Assembly: GCA_009761415.1 (NCBI GenBank)
Contig: QUOL01000006.1
Location: 124,001 to 188,000 of the forward strand
DNA from: Sarcomyxa edulis
Lineage: Eukaryota > Basidiomycota > Agaricomycetes > Agaricales > Mycenaceae
Reading direction: 5' to 3'
Length of the DNA stretch: 64,000 nt
Notes under the pieces: model-generated
What the model was told of the DNA's origin: nothing
Database searches by the model: none
The model's input: only the letters and a program-made list of their open reading frames with translations
Shown: piece after piece, positions 23,821 through 35,239 of the stretch
How positions within the stretch are numbered: position 1 is the first letter of the stretch
Layout of the letters: each line of letters opens with the position of its first letter
Made by a program: the position numbers and the translations under genes

Positions 23821-25596
23821 ATGTCCACATCCATCGAGCGCTGCAATCTCGAAATACACACCGTAATCAAGATCACCGGAATATCGAACCTTTCCCTGGA
23901 TGCTCCCAACAAGATCAGAACCAAAATTGGCGGAGGCTGGACTGTTACATGCAAGATACCCGCCCCAGGAGAATCCGCATTCGGGATCTACTTCTTCGGT
24001 CCTCCATACTTTACAGAATTCTATAGCAATATAACAGCAGTCCAGTGTCATTGCGCTGTACTCTCCCTCGCTGGCGATCACGTTTTGACAGAACACACAG
24101 GCCCGTGGCTGGACATGACCAGCGAGAGTGTGACTAGGGGTGCACAATGGGTTAGGCATTCCTCATGGGATGATATATGGCGCAATGAGCCGACGACACA
24201 GAAAGATGATGGGTTCTGTCTGTCGGTCAATATCACGTCTGCGATGGAGCGGCCTGAAGTGTACGATAATCGTATCCTCCGACATATTGGATCCATGATC
24301 CGCGGTCACGATCTTATCGATACTCAATTTCTAGCGTTCTCGCATCATCTCGATGGTAAGGAACGTTCTGGAGCTCGAGATCCACTACCCGTCTATGCTT
24401 CTTCGGCGTTGATCAAAGATCAATGCCATTTCTTTCGTACTAGTGAGTCTCGCTAGATCAGACCTCATTCCTAGCATCAATCTTACGCTGATTGAAGTTC
24501 TGGGAAACCATGAATTCTTGGAGGCGACTGTTGCGCCTTTTGATCAGCCTCCTTCGGATCCGTTCATCGAAGAGTACGATTACCAGTCCGACAGCGATCT
24601 CAGTTATTTCAGTGAAGATGAAGTCGACGATGAAGGTGAGGACGAATGTATCATGCTTCCAACCAGTGACAAACTCCTATCTTTGAGATCCCAAATTGTC
24701 CAACTTTCCAGGTTTCGGAGACGTTAAATCTCCCGGGGCTATCACGGTAGAGGGTACGTTTGCCGTATTGTATTGTTGCTCACCAAAGACTCAACTTTGA
24801 ACCAGACACTGATGTCGCCCCGGAACCTGATACCAGAGGAGATGGAGATCGTACAGCAATTCCCGGGACAACCGTTCAAATCAACTCGGGACTCGGGCAC
24901 GCGCGAACAGGAAAAATCATAGCTGTGAAGGATACTGCTTACGTGACGTGAGTGATCATACAACAGCTTCGTTCATTGCACCTATCAGACATACCTTATT
25001 TCCAAGATGGCGAGCTCTAATCTTCTACCTATGCACTTCTCAGGTGATGTTTGCACCCCTGACATCTCGCGGTGTCCCTGAACTGCGAGCTCGAGCTGCG
25101 GCTCAGCGATTCCTGGGCTTTCCATCTAAACCCTCTGCGAAATCTATGTATCGCCTAGCAGATAAGGTATGTATACACGTTACTCGTTACATGCTACAGG
25201 CTTTCATGCTTGGATATTCCTCATCTTGTTTCTGATTGAAGCTTGGTCTCGACGAGCTCGGGAAGTTGGCCTTGGAACATATTCGAGGTCAATTGACGAC
25301 GGATAACATCTGTCGGGAATTATTTTCGACCTTTACTTCGCGGTGAGTACACAGGATCCATCATTTTTAGGGTTTATCGATTTAAGACAAGCAATGCCAG
25401 ATATGATGCAGTGCTTAGAATTGAACTAGAGTTCGCGTCTCGGCATTGGGACGAAATCAAAGGATCCACCGAAATTGCCGACGCAATTAGTGAGGCTGCC
25501 TGTGGTACTCGTACGTATGTTTCGAGTGTTTTGGATGCCCTTCGGCAATTGCTGGGTCATATCGATGGATACAGCCCGCAGTTTGGTCAAGAGTGA
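23821..25596 (+). CDS. BTB/POZ-domain protein
   Basis: Seven exons are joined in phase. The N-terminal 150 residues (EIHTVIKITGISNLSL, GWTVTCKIPAPG, GIYFFGPPYF) resemble a MATH-like beta fold, but weakly. A BTB domain begins near RGHDLIDTQFLAFSHH and continues with LPVYASSALIKDQ, CHFFRTILGNHEFLEA, an acidic insert (SDSDLSYFSEDEVDDE), then WRALIFYLCTSQVMFAPL and SMYRLADKLGLDELGKLALE. The acceptor of intron 1 is at GATTGAAG (24497), not the nearer CTAG, because only that keeps the frame and gives a normal 55-nt intron. BTB proteins of this type are candidate Cullin-3 adaptors; the substrate is unknown. The gene is divergent from E. Confidence 0.8.
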
Positions 25597-25936
25597 TGCT
25601 GGATAAGTACCGCGCTGGATTGTATTATTCTTCTACTGACGATGTGACGATGGTAATATGCATATCTTGTATGACCGCAGAGGTCGGAGACTTACACCAT
25701 CTCATGGGTCGACTAGTATCTCTTTCGCGCACAAGCTCAAGAAGTAGAATCCAGCGAAGCCATTCTCATAGCTAACGGGGACTCAGTAGGTATGCCCTAG
25801 ACAAGATAGGCAACGTACTCAGGTGTGTATTTCATTCCAATGCATCATTCTCATTGATGTTCTCTCGTGATCATGTTCGTGTTCAATGAAAATCCCAAGT
25901 GAATTCAGTGCAACGAGATCCACAACATGCTTTATT
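25597..25936. other. Intergenic, BTB gene and F (convergent)
   Basis: No gene recognised. The two genes converge here; small open frames lack family features. Confidence 0.4.
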
Positions 25937-27232
25937 TCACGTATGGCCACCCGGTGAGAGATTTCCAGAGTCATCAGCATCAGCCACAGCCTCGTCTATG
26001 CCAGTGGAGTCACCGTCCTCTTCATCTGAATCGTCGAACGAGGCGACACCACAACAAGTGCTAGAAGCCAGACATTGAGCAAAGTGTCTCCGTAGAAATC
26101 TATCGTCGAGATATCGTCCAACATACGCATGAAGGTGCGTCCTAAATTGCCATTTGATATCATCGCGCTTGGCGAAACAAACAATTCGGTAATGATCCTG
26201 CCAGTGATGACATGAATTAGGAATGGAAGGATTTAGGATATTCAGAACCTTGCGGGGACGCACGTCAACATCGATTCCGATGAGATTATGATTGAATAGG
26301 AGCCATAGGTCGTCCGCGATCACGAACGCGTTGGTGGGTACTATGCACGATTGTATATGTTCTTCTTCCGAGAGGTCTGCGCCTGGTGCTTCCTTTGGTA
26401 GTAATTGCGAATCCTATCAGATTGAGTCATCAGTTTAGTGGAACTTGCTAACGCGAGGACCATATATAAAGAAAAAGACACACTCGGACGGATATGACTG
26501 GAGGAACAACCCAAGTCACAGAGAAGTCCTTATCAGCATAGCTGATCCCACAACGACTGTCTCTCTGTAAAATTCGATCTTCGAGGGAAGACGGAAGTTG
26601 AGACTGAATCAATTGTTAAGCCTGATTCAAGATCTTGATCTTGCCTGCGTCGGACACACCAGCTCCCATATCCGAGGGTCACCCCTTCGCCAACAACCAG
26701 AGCATGTCTCGAAGGACACGTCATGCTTGAAATCGAAAGGATGCGTCGATCCGTCTGGAAGATCAAGTACGAACAGCGTCAGATTAAACGACACCCATTC
26801 GATCGCGTGGTTATAGGGTCCGTACCTTCTTTAAATAAACAATAATCCCCCGGACTCAGAAACCGCTTCGAATCTTGCTCAAGAAACCCTCCCGTCGGAA
26901 GCAGATTATACGACGAATCGTTGCCAGTAGTCGCTAATGGTTGGACATCCACGGGGCAGATAGATAAAGTCCAAGGTTCCTCGAGTGCTTTCATGAATAA
27001 GAAATTCACAGTCGTGGCCCAGCGATGCATCGTGGCGATTGTCATGATAAAATCCTTATCGATACGCCATCCTGCCAGTGCAGATACATAAATCAGCACT
27101 GATATAAGTAGACCGGCGATGTTGCCGGGACATACCCATAAGCAACTTCCCAGTTCCGCTTGACCAAAGGAAGACATTCCAACCTTGTTCGATGGCGCGG
27201 TCCGATAGGTTATGATTGGGAGTATAGGACAT
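25937..27232 (-). CDS. Paralogue F: diverged HNH-like protein
   Basis: It starts MSYTPNHNLSDRAIEQGWN at 27232 with VFLWSSGTGKLLMG, then WRIDKDFIMTIATMHRWA, LSPGDYCLFKEDGSTHPF, CSGCWRRGDPRIWEL, SLEDRILQRDSRCGISYAD, VTWVVPPV, a linker with EEEHIQSCIVPTNAFVIADD, NLIGIDVDDHYRIVCFAKRD and LDDRFLRRHFAQCL. The C-terminus is acidic (DDSDEEDGDSTG) and replaces the helical tail of A and B. All introns are 50-80 nt and in phase. The HNH histidine positions are lost (TWVVPP). It is closest in layout to C. A shortened duplicate of its 5' part lies at 35240-35462. A 716-bp element lies about 150 nt upstream of the start. Confidence 0.75.
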
Positions 27233-27385
27233 CTAATCGGAGAGACTTAGGATCAGTAGATAGTCACAGACTCACAGTAGAGTCGCGTGGCTCTCGACAA
27301 CCGGCTCTGCCAACCTCTGCCAGCTTGGTTCCCGGGCTGCCGCCCGAATCGGCTGTGACAGAATTATTCAGAACTTCCAGTCCGC

Positions 27386-28101
27386 TGGGGTAGACTATTC
27401 TACGTAGACTCGGAAAGACTCCGGCTACACCAAACAATGACGCATATGCCCAAATTCGGACAACAATAGGCACATGTCATCTCCGTATGTCCGTTACCTC
27501 CGTCAACGTCGTATGGCCGGCGCTTCTTGCTGATGCAGACTGTAAGCGATCGTCAACGCTTGCGTCGCGCAACACTGCTGGTCACTGTCGGCAGCGGTGA
27601 CGACGTTCGTTATCAAAATCGACTATCTTTGACTTAATAATGATAACTTTCCAGTCTTTGGTGGAGCTCAAGTAACACAAGATATATGATGAGAAATTTG
27701 TAGTCCGGACTCCAGTGTGTCCTTGTCGTCGCTGAGGCGCATGACCCCCGACGCACCTCAACAGTTGTCGGGATGATCGGAATATTGCAGACGCGCCAAG
27801 AACGCGTACTATTTTAGTCCTGGTCACAAGTGCTGGTCAGACCGTTGAATATTTTTGAATCATTGCATTATGTTTGCTTTGTAGATATCACAAATAGTGT
27901 CCTCGCTGTCCTAGACAGCGAAGACGAGTCTACTTAGTCACTTTACACAACCGCCAATGTTGCGATGTCAACGCCGCGCCGCCGAATTGCGTGACAATGT
28001 CACATCATCAAATCGATCACCCGGTAACAAGCCGGAAATGACAGATTACGTTATCTCGCGTACCTAGTCTACGTAGACAGTCTATGCTAGACTCTACCCC
28101 A
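27386..28101. mobile_element. Non-autonomous DNA element with terminal inverted repeats (MITE-like)
   Basis: The left end reads tggggtagact and then ctacgtagact; the right end, reverse-complemented, reads tggggtagagt and then ctacgtagact. The inverted ends therefore share two blocks, with about ten extra bases on the right. The interior (716 bp in total) has no long reading frame. The homologous stretch beside the F-like fragment (near 35570-35610) lacks this segment, joining sequence equivalent to its left and right flanks, which supports insertion in the F copy or excision in the other. The target-site duplication is not clear. Confidence 0.5.
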
Positions 28102-29029
28102 GTGGATTGGATGTTCTCGAATTATTTGGCAAAGCCGCGTGCAGGAAACAGGTGCAACCGCCAAGTTCCATTACCCAAACTGCGCTGTCCAGGTTCTCGG
28201 TCTGCTCCGAGTCCAACAATCCTCAAAGTACTTCAGTCTACTCTAGCCTGGAATGTGGCATGTCATACCCCAGCGTCCGAGTCCATGGTTCCAAGAGCAA
28301 GACCGCTAGCCTCCACCCCTCGATCGGTCCTCATAATTATCTTCTAGCTCCTTCGTTAAACGTTCATTTCCTGCTGCCCTCTTGGATCAGCCTTATCTTC
28401 AACCAAGACCTCCAGTCACGAAGAATCTGAAACATCCACAAGGACACTAGATGCAGGGTAGATTTCTGCCATCGTTCACTTGCTGGCTGTTAACAGATTT
28501 GCCTAATCTTGCTCCAGTCCTGATTCTTCGTCGTGGAGGCGAGAGATTCCTGTGATTTGGTATCGTCTTCATCCATCTTTGTTTATCTTGCCTGAGGTCT
28601 TGAATGATACGATCTCGTTGGGTGTTCACCTGGATCCACCAGCTATTGTGAGTCGGTGAGTGATGTTCTTTTTTCTTCTTCTATCAATTGAGACACTTCA
28701 CTAGTACTATTTTCCCTTATTTTTCTTTGAGATCGAGCTATACTGCACAGTCAATCAAACTCGAACCACTTGACTTTATCTGTTCAGCGACACGACTGAC
28801 GGATACACTCAGGCTGCAGGCAAGTGTTCGAGTCAAAGTATCTCGTTTTCCCAGACCCTCTTATCGATACTCTCCACATCAAAGCCGCTTCGAAAGAGCT
28901 CGCGCCATGCGATGTTTATTGACGACTTGGCCTCGCCTATATACTCGTACAGAAAGTCTGCTCAATTACCGCTGCAGGATATATCCGATCCCAGATGTCA
29001 TACCGAGCGAATCAAAATTGTGCGTCTGG
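28102..29029. other. Stretch without recognisable gene
   Basis: The start (28118-28160, GGCAAAGCCGCGTGCAGG) matches 35583-35610, so the F flanking duplication continues here. The rest shows only short frames without family features. Confidence 0.4.
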
Positions 29030-29437
29030 TTACAAAACACTACCCTCCTCAGCATGACTTTGCCTCCGAGATGCGGGTTTCACCCTTAAACTTATTATGT
29101 TCCCAGATGATAGGATCTTTACACTACTACCGCTAATGTCACCATCGCTTGGCTTCACACCAAGTACATAGAGCTCTTTTTTTGCCGTCCCGGTGGATGA
29201 AGATGGTGCTACTCTGGCGTTGGCTTGTGCGAGACGCGCCATTCGTCGATGGCATTCCTGATGCTGAGGATCCAAATCGGATCTGAGCAGATATCGGAGG
29301 TTTACGAGCGGGAATGAGGGGCGTTCGAAGTAGATAGACTGGAAATCTGCAGTGGAAAGCGCGGAGTGTCGGAAACGGAATTGGGATGAGAAATAAATGA
29401 TGGTTCCAGAAAGTGGTTCTGGGATACCGGACGAGTA
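29030..29437 (-). CDS. Orphan reading frame, probable gene fragment
   Basis: An open minus-strand frame of about 135 codons with protein-like composition: FRFRHSALSTADFQSIYFER, PSFPLVNLRYLLRSDLDP, QHQECHRRMARLAQANARV, KKELYVLGVKPSDGDIS. There is a stop immediately upstream (29438-29440) and no ATG before DLDP in the ordered part, so it may be an internal exon of a disrupted gene. I do not recognise the family. It lies between paralogues F and G in the rearranged territory. Confidence 0.35.
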   Translation of the reverse strand, partial: YSSGIPEPLSGTIIYFSSQFRFRHSALSTADFQSIYFERPSFPLVNLRYLLRSDLDPQHQECHRRMARLAQANARVAPSSSTGTAKKELYVLGVKPSDGDISGSSVKILSSGNIISLRVKPASRRQSHAEEGSVL

Positions 29438-30096
29438 TCACAATATAGTGCGGCGTACCAATAACATCACTATTAGCACTGCAAATGCGTCCGAGATCTA
29501 TTCCAATTTCACGGAAATAAATCTATTCAGAAAGACCCTGCTCAGACACACACGGTGGTATTGTACGTGAGCCGTCGACGTGCGGTATATATGCAAAAGG
29601 GGACTCGGAGGGGATAGAGCACCGCGATCGAAGGGGAGGCACTTGAGAGTAGTATCACTGATACGGTCTGAAAGACTAAAATCCGATGTAGAGACCTGAT
29701 GTGAACAATCGTGTAAACTGTGGAGGGAAAGCGGTGGCGTTAGTCTTTGAAGGATGGCCACCTGTGGCCACCGTAAATGAGATCTAGCCCGGGCCTATCT
29801 GAATCGTCATGCATCGCGCATCACGTCGCGAGTCAAGATCTCAGAGATTTTTTTGTGTTCAGAACCAGGAAATGAGAGGCCCACTTCGGATGGGAGAATT
29901 GAAAAGGCAGCAAAGAAGGAGAATCTCGAGACTCGGTCAGTATCTCTTCAGAATTGAGCTGTTCGACCGCAGAATTGAGCTGTTCGACCGAGGCAATCAT
30001 CAATTGTGTTGAACGGTATATTCAGAATAGCAACATATGGAGTAGCAGCCTCCCAGTACATGGTATATCGACACAAGACCAAACAATCAACCCAAC
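29438..30096. other. Stretch downstream of G
   Basis: No gene seen. From about 30020 to the G stop the sequence matches the region downstream of B (AACATATGGAGT and CAGCCTCCCAGTA), so the G copy includes the B-type 3' flank. Confidence 0.5.
29949..29990. repeat. 21-nt unit repeated twice in tandem
   Basis: The unit cagaattgagctgttcgacc plus g occurs twice without mismatch, next to the G 3' flank. Confidence 0.85.
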
Positions 30097-31426
30097 TCAC
30101 TGAGCTGGAACTAAGCCTATAGTCATGAGGAACCGAAATATCTCTTTGCCTATAGCAGACGTCCACAACGGATGTGACAAGTCAATGTTCAAGTCGTCAC
30201 CATCAACACCAACACCAAGTTTCTCTATGATGGCGTCGATTTGGACGGTGGAGTAATCGTCCAACATGTCACCGCCGCCAGAGTGTACATAGAGTGAGTG
30301 TTTGAAATGTTCGCGCAAGAAATCGTCGCTCGGACGATTTGGTCCGGGAGGTGGGACGTAATGTGTTTGAAGAGGCCTCGTCAAGCAACCGTGGCCGGTC
30401 AGAAAGACAATGCGATAATTGTCCTAAACATAATGCATGCATTAATTAGCGCAACTGATGATGGGCTGGGCATACGAACACGCACGTCAACATCTATGCA
30501 CAGTATATTCTCGCGAAACAAATCGGCGACATCCTCTGCTAGTCTGAAGTAGTTGGTGACGACCAGCCACGGATCAAAGTCCCTTTCAGGTACTGGAACG
30601 TATGGCGCTCCTGGATAGGCCCTCGGGCGAGGAACGAGCTTCTCGTTGACGTGAAGGACGTTAGAATGCACAATCACTCGAAAACAATTAAGAACAGACC
30701 ATGGCAAATGCCCACGGCGGATAGATCCAACTAACGATGAGCTTGTCTTGAGCACCGGTGAGCGCACAGAAAGTGTCTCTTTTCACAACTTCGTCTTCGA
30801 TATGAGGTTGCAGTTTGGTCTGGTGAATATGACGGTCAATTGCCAAGTCGAGAACCCACTGATCTGCACTGCACTAACCATGCTGAGAATATCAGGCTGG
30901 TCGGGATGTGTTTTCAATAATATCTTGCCGATTCTATTGAGATCTGCAAATGAGCGACTGTTATGCTTGAGCCACACGAGTCGACGGATTTGCGATCCAT
31001 CTACGTTTATGGCAAATCAAAATCAAAGACAACATACTCTATGACACACACACACACCTAAGTTATAAATGCAATAGTCTCCTGGAGAGACTCGTCCTTC
31101 AGAGTCCCTTGAGATGGGCTCGCCGGTGGGGACTGGCGTGTAGATGGCTAATTCTCGAGATTCAATATCAACAGTTTGCAAGTAGAAACGCTCAGGAATC
31201 TGTGCTTCATATAGCAGAGTGATCCACCGATAAAGACTTGCGAAGGTCATAGACAGTTCGTCATCGATGTGCCAACCTTGCGCGTTCAACGTTCAACAGT
31301 GAGCGCCACCTGTCAGCAAAGTAGTCCTGGACACTCACCCATGCATATGTTGCCCTCTGACCACACAAAAACATTCCAATCAGCTCTAAGAGCACGTTCC
31401 GACATTCCATGCTGAGGAATATACAT
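30097..31426 (-). CDS. Paralogue G: HNH-like protein, mosaic of A and B
   Basis: It starts MYIPQHGMSERALRADWN at 31426 and stops at 30097; six exons have the same phases as A and B. Blocks are HIDDELSMTF (as in A), GEPISRDSEGRVSPGDYC (as in B), a middle from NYFRLAEDVADLF to IDVD identical to B at protein level, and a C-terminus LGVGVDGDDLNIDLSH that is A-type. The 3' flank is again B-type. HNH histidine positions are substituted as in A and B. The gene is inverted relative to A and B, about 22 kb away. The frame is intact and about 340 residues long. Confidence 0.8.
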
Positions 31427-32001
31427 TCTGGAGCTTGTAGGTTTGCGAAGATGAGTGTGGATTCGTTAAGGCAGTTCAAGGCGCCGAATCGGCTTAAGTA
31501 GAAAATTTGATAAAAGTCACGCGCCTGACTCGCCACAACCTCCTGCCAATTCTGCACTGGCCTTGCACTGGCCACACCGGTACCGCAGCCAGGGCTTACT
31601 CTCACAGCAACAATAGCTACCAGAAGCGTTGAAGATGGCCACAACAATCAACAATGGAAGGAACAAGATTCTACCATGAACAAGAATAATATCTCCGGAA
31701 AAAAATCGCCACGCCACCAACACGCCCACCTCTGTGAGTGTACCAACAAGTCGAAGTCAATGGTTTTTTGACATTTGAAGATCAGTCTATTGTTTCCAAG
31801 TGATTTTGATTTCTCCAATCGAACAAACGATAGGTTTTGTACACTGGACAATCTTTTGTTGTCCTTTTCTGTGCCCGAGTTGCTCTCGATTAAAATCAAT
31901 CAATTGAAGGGATTCTTCCCGTCTTGTGAGCACTCTTTCCAGGTTAGCATCACGGGATTAGTGGCGGTTTAGTCTCTCCGCGAGCTTGGGTGAGAAGCAT
32001 G
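31427..32001. other. Divergent intergenic region, G to H
   Basis: No gene seen. G and H diverge from this region. AT-rich stretches near 31.75-31.93 kb may be promoter sequence. Confidence 0.4.
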
Positions 32002-32041
32002 CCAGATCTTTTGTTCCTCGTTGATAGAACAAAAGATCTGG
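32002..32041. promoter_or_regulatory. Perfect 15-bp inverted repeat upstream of H
   Basis: ccagatcttttgttc (32002-32016) and gaacaaaagatctgg (32027-32041) are perfect reverse complements separated by 10 nt. The palindrome lies 61 nt before the TATA box of H. It could bind a dimeric regulator or be a hairpin left by a mobile element. Confidence 0.7.
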
Positions 32042-32101
32042 ATCGCACGCCTCCGCAATAACTCATATGCTTCTAACTGTAGTTCACGACTGGTTCTGCG
32101 C

Positions 32102-32109
32102 TATATAAG
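32102..32109 (+). promoter_or_regulatory. TATA box of paralogue H
   Basis: TATATAAG lies 45 nt before the ATG at 32154, a spacing similar to that at A and B. Confidence 0.55.
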
Positions 32110-32153
32110 ACACCTAGAAACTGTTCAATTTCGCAGTATCAATTCTCTCAGTC

Positions 32154-33498
32154 ATGCAAGCTTTCCAAGGATCCAGTCATTCTGGTTGGTACCACAACCA
32201 GGACCAACGAAATGTACATGTATGGTGCGGCTGTTCCACTAAGTTCTTCGAACCTGCGGGGCCGCATGGATTAGGAGTGGTGGCTGGTAAGCGGCCCACA
32301 TTTCTATACATGAAAACTGACCAACAATTTTGCCAAGGGTGTTACAAAGACGACTGGTTGCCTATCTCAATTTTTTTTAGCTGGCTCGAGTTGATTGTCC
32401 CCGCAAATAGTCCAGGACGTAGAAGTAGGGTATTTTAACCTCCTTTTATCTCCTCTCGCTAATTTACACTACATTTTTTGTATCAGGTAACACTGACCTG
32501 GTACTCTTCAGAGGCCCGGATCCAAGAGTCTCTGGAGCACTGACCGCTAATTGGGACGGCGGATTGCAGATCGCTCCAGCTGAACTTGTTCAGCCCAATT
32601 CCCAAGAAAACATTAAGGAGGGAAATTACTTTTTGTTTCAACGTGGTAACTCCATTCATTTACTGTATCCTGTCATTCACAGTACTGATGCCCCCCAAGA
32701 CCGAGCGACAGGACAGATCTTTTTTTTTTGGCCAACACTAGACAAGGGTCCCGAGAAAACCAGGAGAACGGTTACGGGCCATTTAGCTGGTGCTGGAACA
32801 ATCTCACCGAGGTCGGGAAGCCCTCGTGTGAGTCATTTTCTTGATCTTCAGTTTGCGTCTTCCTGACCGGATCTGGGTGCAGTCCCCTCGTGTCCGGGCT
32901 CTTGTGCGTGACAGAGATAAGAAATGCATGGTCACTGGCCAAACAGTAACTTCACGTTGGAGAGGAGATAACTTTACCTCTTTCGAAGCCGCGCACATCT
33001 TCCCTTTGCACGGAGTCTCAAAGGTTTTTTCTTAAATTTTCTCCGAAGAATTTCTTGCAGCGTAGCTTGACATTACTATACTCCAGCCCTCTTGGACAAA
33101 CCACATGGCCCCGAACGTCAAGGTTCTTGTTGACACATTTGCAGCAGCCGATCAAATCAGAAACGCCTTTCTGTTACGCGTTGATATGCACAGGCTTTTC
33201 GATGACTATCAATGGAGTGTTGTGGTGAGACTGCGCGTTATGTTTTGTGTCATTATGCTCATAAAACGGGACTCAGCCTTGCCCCGGGGAACCTAACAAG
33301 TATAGGCTTGTCTGTTTCGAGAAATCAAGTCTACCGTATATACGTGGACACACATTTATGGACTTCAATCACACAGTGTCGCCTCCGGAATCTAGCCTTT
33401 TTGTTGACCACCTTCGGACCGCTATTTTGTGGAATGTCGGCGGACTTGGACAGGGCTTTGATAACACCAAGTATTCTGCTGTGCTTACGATTTCATGA
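32154..33498 (+). CDS. Paralogue H: HNH endonuclease-domain protein with intact motif
   Basis: It starts MQAFQGSSHSGWYHNQDQRN. Exons join to SNTDLVLFRGPDPRV, EGNYFLFQRG, SPRVRALVRDRDKKCMVTGQ, FTSFEAAHIFPLHG, then PSWTNHM, NAFLLRVDMHRLFDDYQW and, after an intron, EPNKYRLVCFEKS and FVDHLRTAILWNVGGLGQGF, stopping at 33498. The HNH_2-type motif is complete: CxVTG, AHI with histidine, the Asn of QIRNAFLLR, and DMHRLFDDY with histidine. It is the only copy here with both histidines. Its N-terminal domain differs from the other paralogues but keeps the linker EGNYFLFQ in the place of SPGDYCLY. Nuclease activity is predicted from the motif only. The donor used for intron 1 is AAGTAGGG (near 32424). 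Confidence 0.78.
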
Positions 33499-34889
33499 CC
33501 ACACTGCTGTGGTACTCTCTGGTCTACTGTTGACTATGCATGTATGTACTTAGTATTGTTCAGTCGGAATTAGATGAATTTCGATGAATTAGCATATGAT
33601 CGGTCCAGCTTCAAGTTGTGTTTGGCCTCGAGTCCTCGACTTCGGAGTGTTCTCTTGCGCCAATGTGTGGTAGACTCAGTGGAGGACTCAAAGCACTAAG
33701 GCTCATCATATTTCGTCTCCCACTTCACTTCACACTGGCAGATCGCAAGAACTGGAGGTCTGTAAAACTCCCACCCCGTAGACACAACAGGTCGGAAGGT
33801 AGCATAGTAGCGTAGAGTGCGTCGATGGATGTGAAGAAAGCTTGAATGGACGGTGCGAGGAAAGTGCTAGTAGACGTCAATTCAATATCAATGAGTTCAT
33901 GCTATATGGACAGCACGAACAAACGAGCGGTATCCTTCACAATTTCCAAGCTGAAAAGTTCAGATGCAATATAATCCCCACCATCTACAACTACGTACAA
34001 CACTTTCTCGTGTTTGAGAGCAAGGAAAGCTTGATTGGAGTGATTGGACGGTGTGAAGGAGGTCCGAGCCCATTGCATCACGCTGCATGAGCAGGCACAT
34101 TCGTATCATGGATTGAGAAGTAAGACCCTATCATATATGATTTGAGTGTCAGCGCTGGAAAGGATATTCAACCAATAGCTTGAGAGTAATTCGTTCTGCA
34201 CAAAGAAATCACGAAGGACTTATCTTACGGCATCCTTCCGAGTCCTCATGACCAACCTCAAGTTACAACCCCATGATGCACAAGGGCGTAGAACACTTTC
34301 CCTTATTCTCTATTGTAAAACGGGTGAAGGGTAGTGTAAAGGACTCCGGAGGATTACTAGGTCTAGCGTTATTGAGGAAGAATGGACTTGATCGAGACCC
34401 TGAGGTGGAAGTCATGCGAAGGAGACAAATGCCATAGCAGTCTCGCGAGAGAAGGCCACCCTCATGAGCCACGGGCCCCATCATATACAATAGCGCAAGA
34501 CGCTTCATCGTATACAATGGGTTGGAGAGCAGAGATGGGTAGTTTGAAGGAGGTGTATTCGACACCAATCTGCGAGGAGTAGACTCAACGCTTCCTCGTA
34601 TACAATGAAATGGAGAGCACAGATAGAGATAGGTAGACGTACTAGTAGCCAGAAAGATGTACCGGTGGACAAGCCGTGAGCCGTTGCCGTCAGAGTAAGT
34701 AGAGTCCGAGTCGATCGAAAGCATAGACTCTGCTTGCTACTTGCCAGTGCTCCAAGTCGTGAGAAGCACATTTGCTATGAGTTGTAGAGAGCACAGATAG
34801 GTATACGTAGCGTCGATCTGGAAGGACTCGGGCGGAACCAGCTGTATACGTGACTCGTATAAGACTCAGATAAGGAGAGTTGTGGTCCT
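33499..34889. other. Gene-poor stretch with degenerate short repeats
   Basis: No gene recognised. From 34.5 kb the words CGTATACAATG, GGAGAGCA and CAGAT recur (near 34508, 34600 and 34790), suggesting decayed tandem units that lead into the satellite-like repeat. Confidence 0.45.
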
Positions 34890-35226
34890 GGAATCATCCA
34901 AGAGCACAAAAGCACGGGATGGCACGATCCATGCACGTCCGAGTCATAAGTATACGGTACACAACGGCGGCCCAAGTATACGACGACCTCGATGATGAGG
35001 TAGGGAGTATGGAATTCATGAACGGGTAGTGTGAAGGATCTCAGGCTGGAGTGGGTGCGAGCTTGTGAGGAGAAGGGAAAGGGAAAGGAATGGAAGAAAA
35101 AGTGCATACCGGGAGTTGATTATCGAGTAGTTGATATTGGTATTGGTGGGCGAGTGTAACGCTGACGCTGACGCTGATCGTCATCATGATTGATTAGCTA
35201 GAGGCGATGGGGTCAAAGATGAAACC
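34890..35226. repeat. Satellite-like unit, isolated copy
   Basis: Contains the word order GGCACGATCCATGCACGTCCG, AAGTATACG, GAGGTAGGGAGTATGGAA, CTCAGGCTGGAGTG, a purine stretch, ATTATCGAGTAGTTG and GACGCTGACGCTGA that recurs at 37.66-39.0 kb. It lies on the other side of paralogue I. Confidence 0.65.
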
Positions 35227-35239
35227 TCGAGTCCCAATC

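Noticed and set aside
34263..35107. Minus-strand frames of 90-150 codons
   Set aside because: They fall in degenerate repeats, have unusual composition and no family features.
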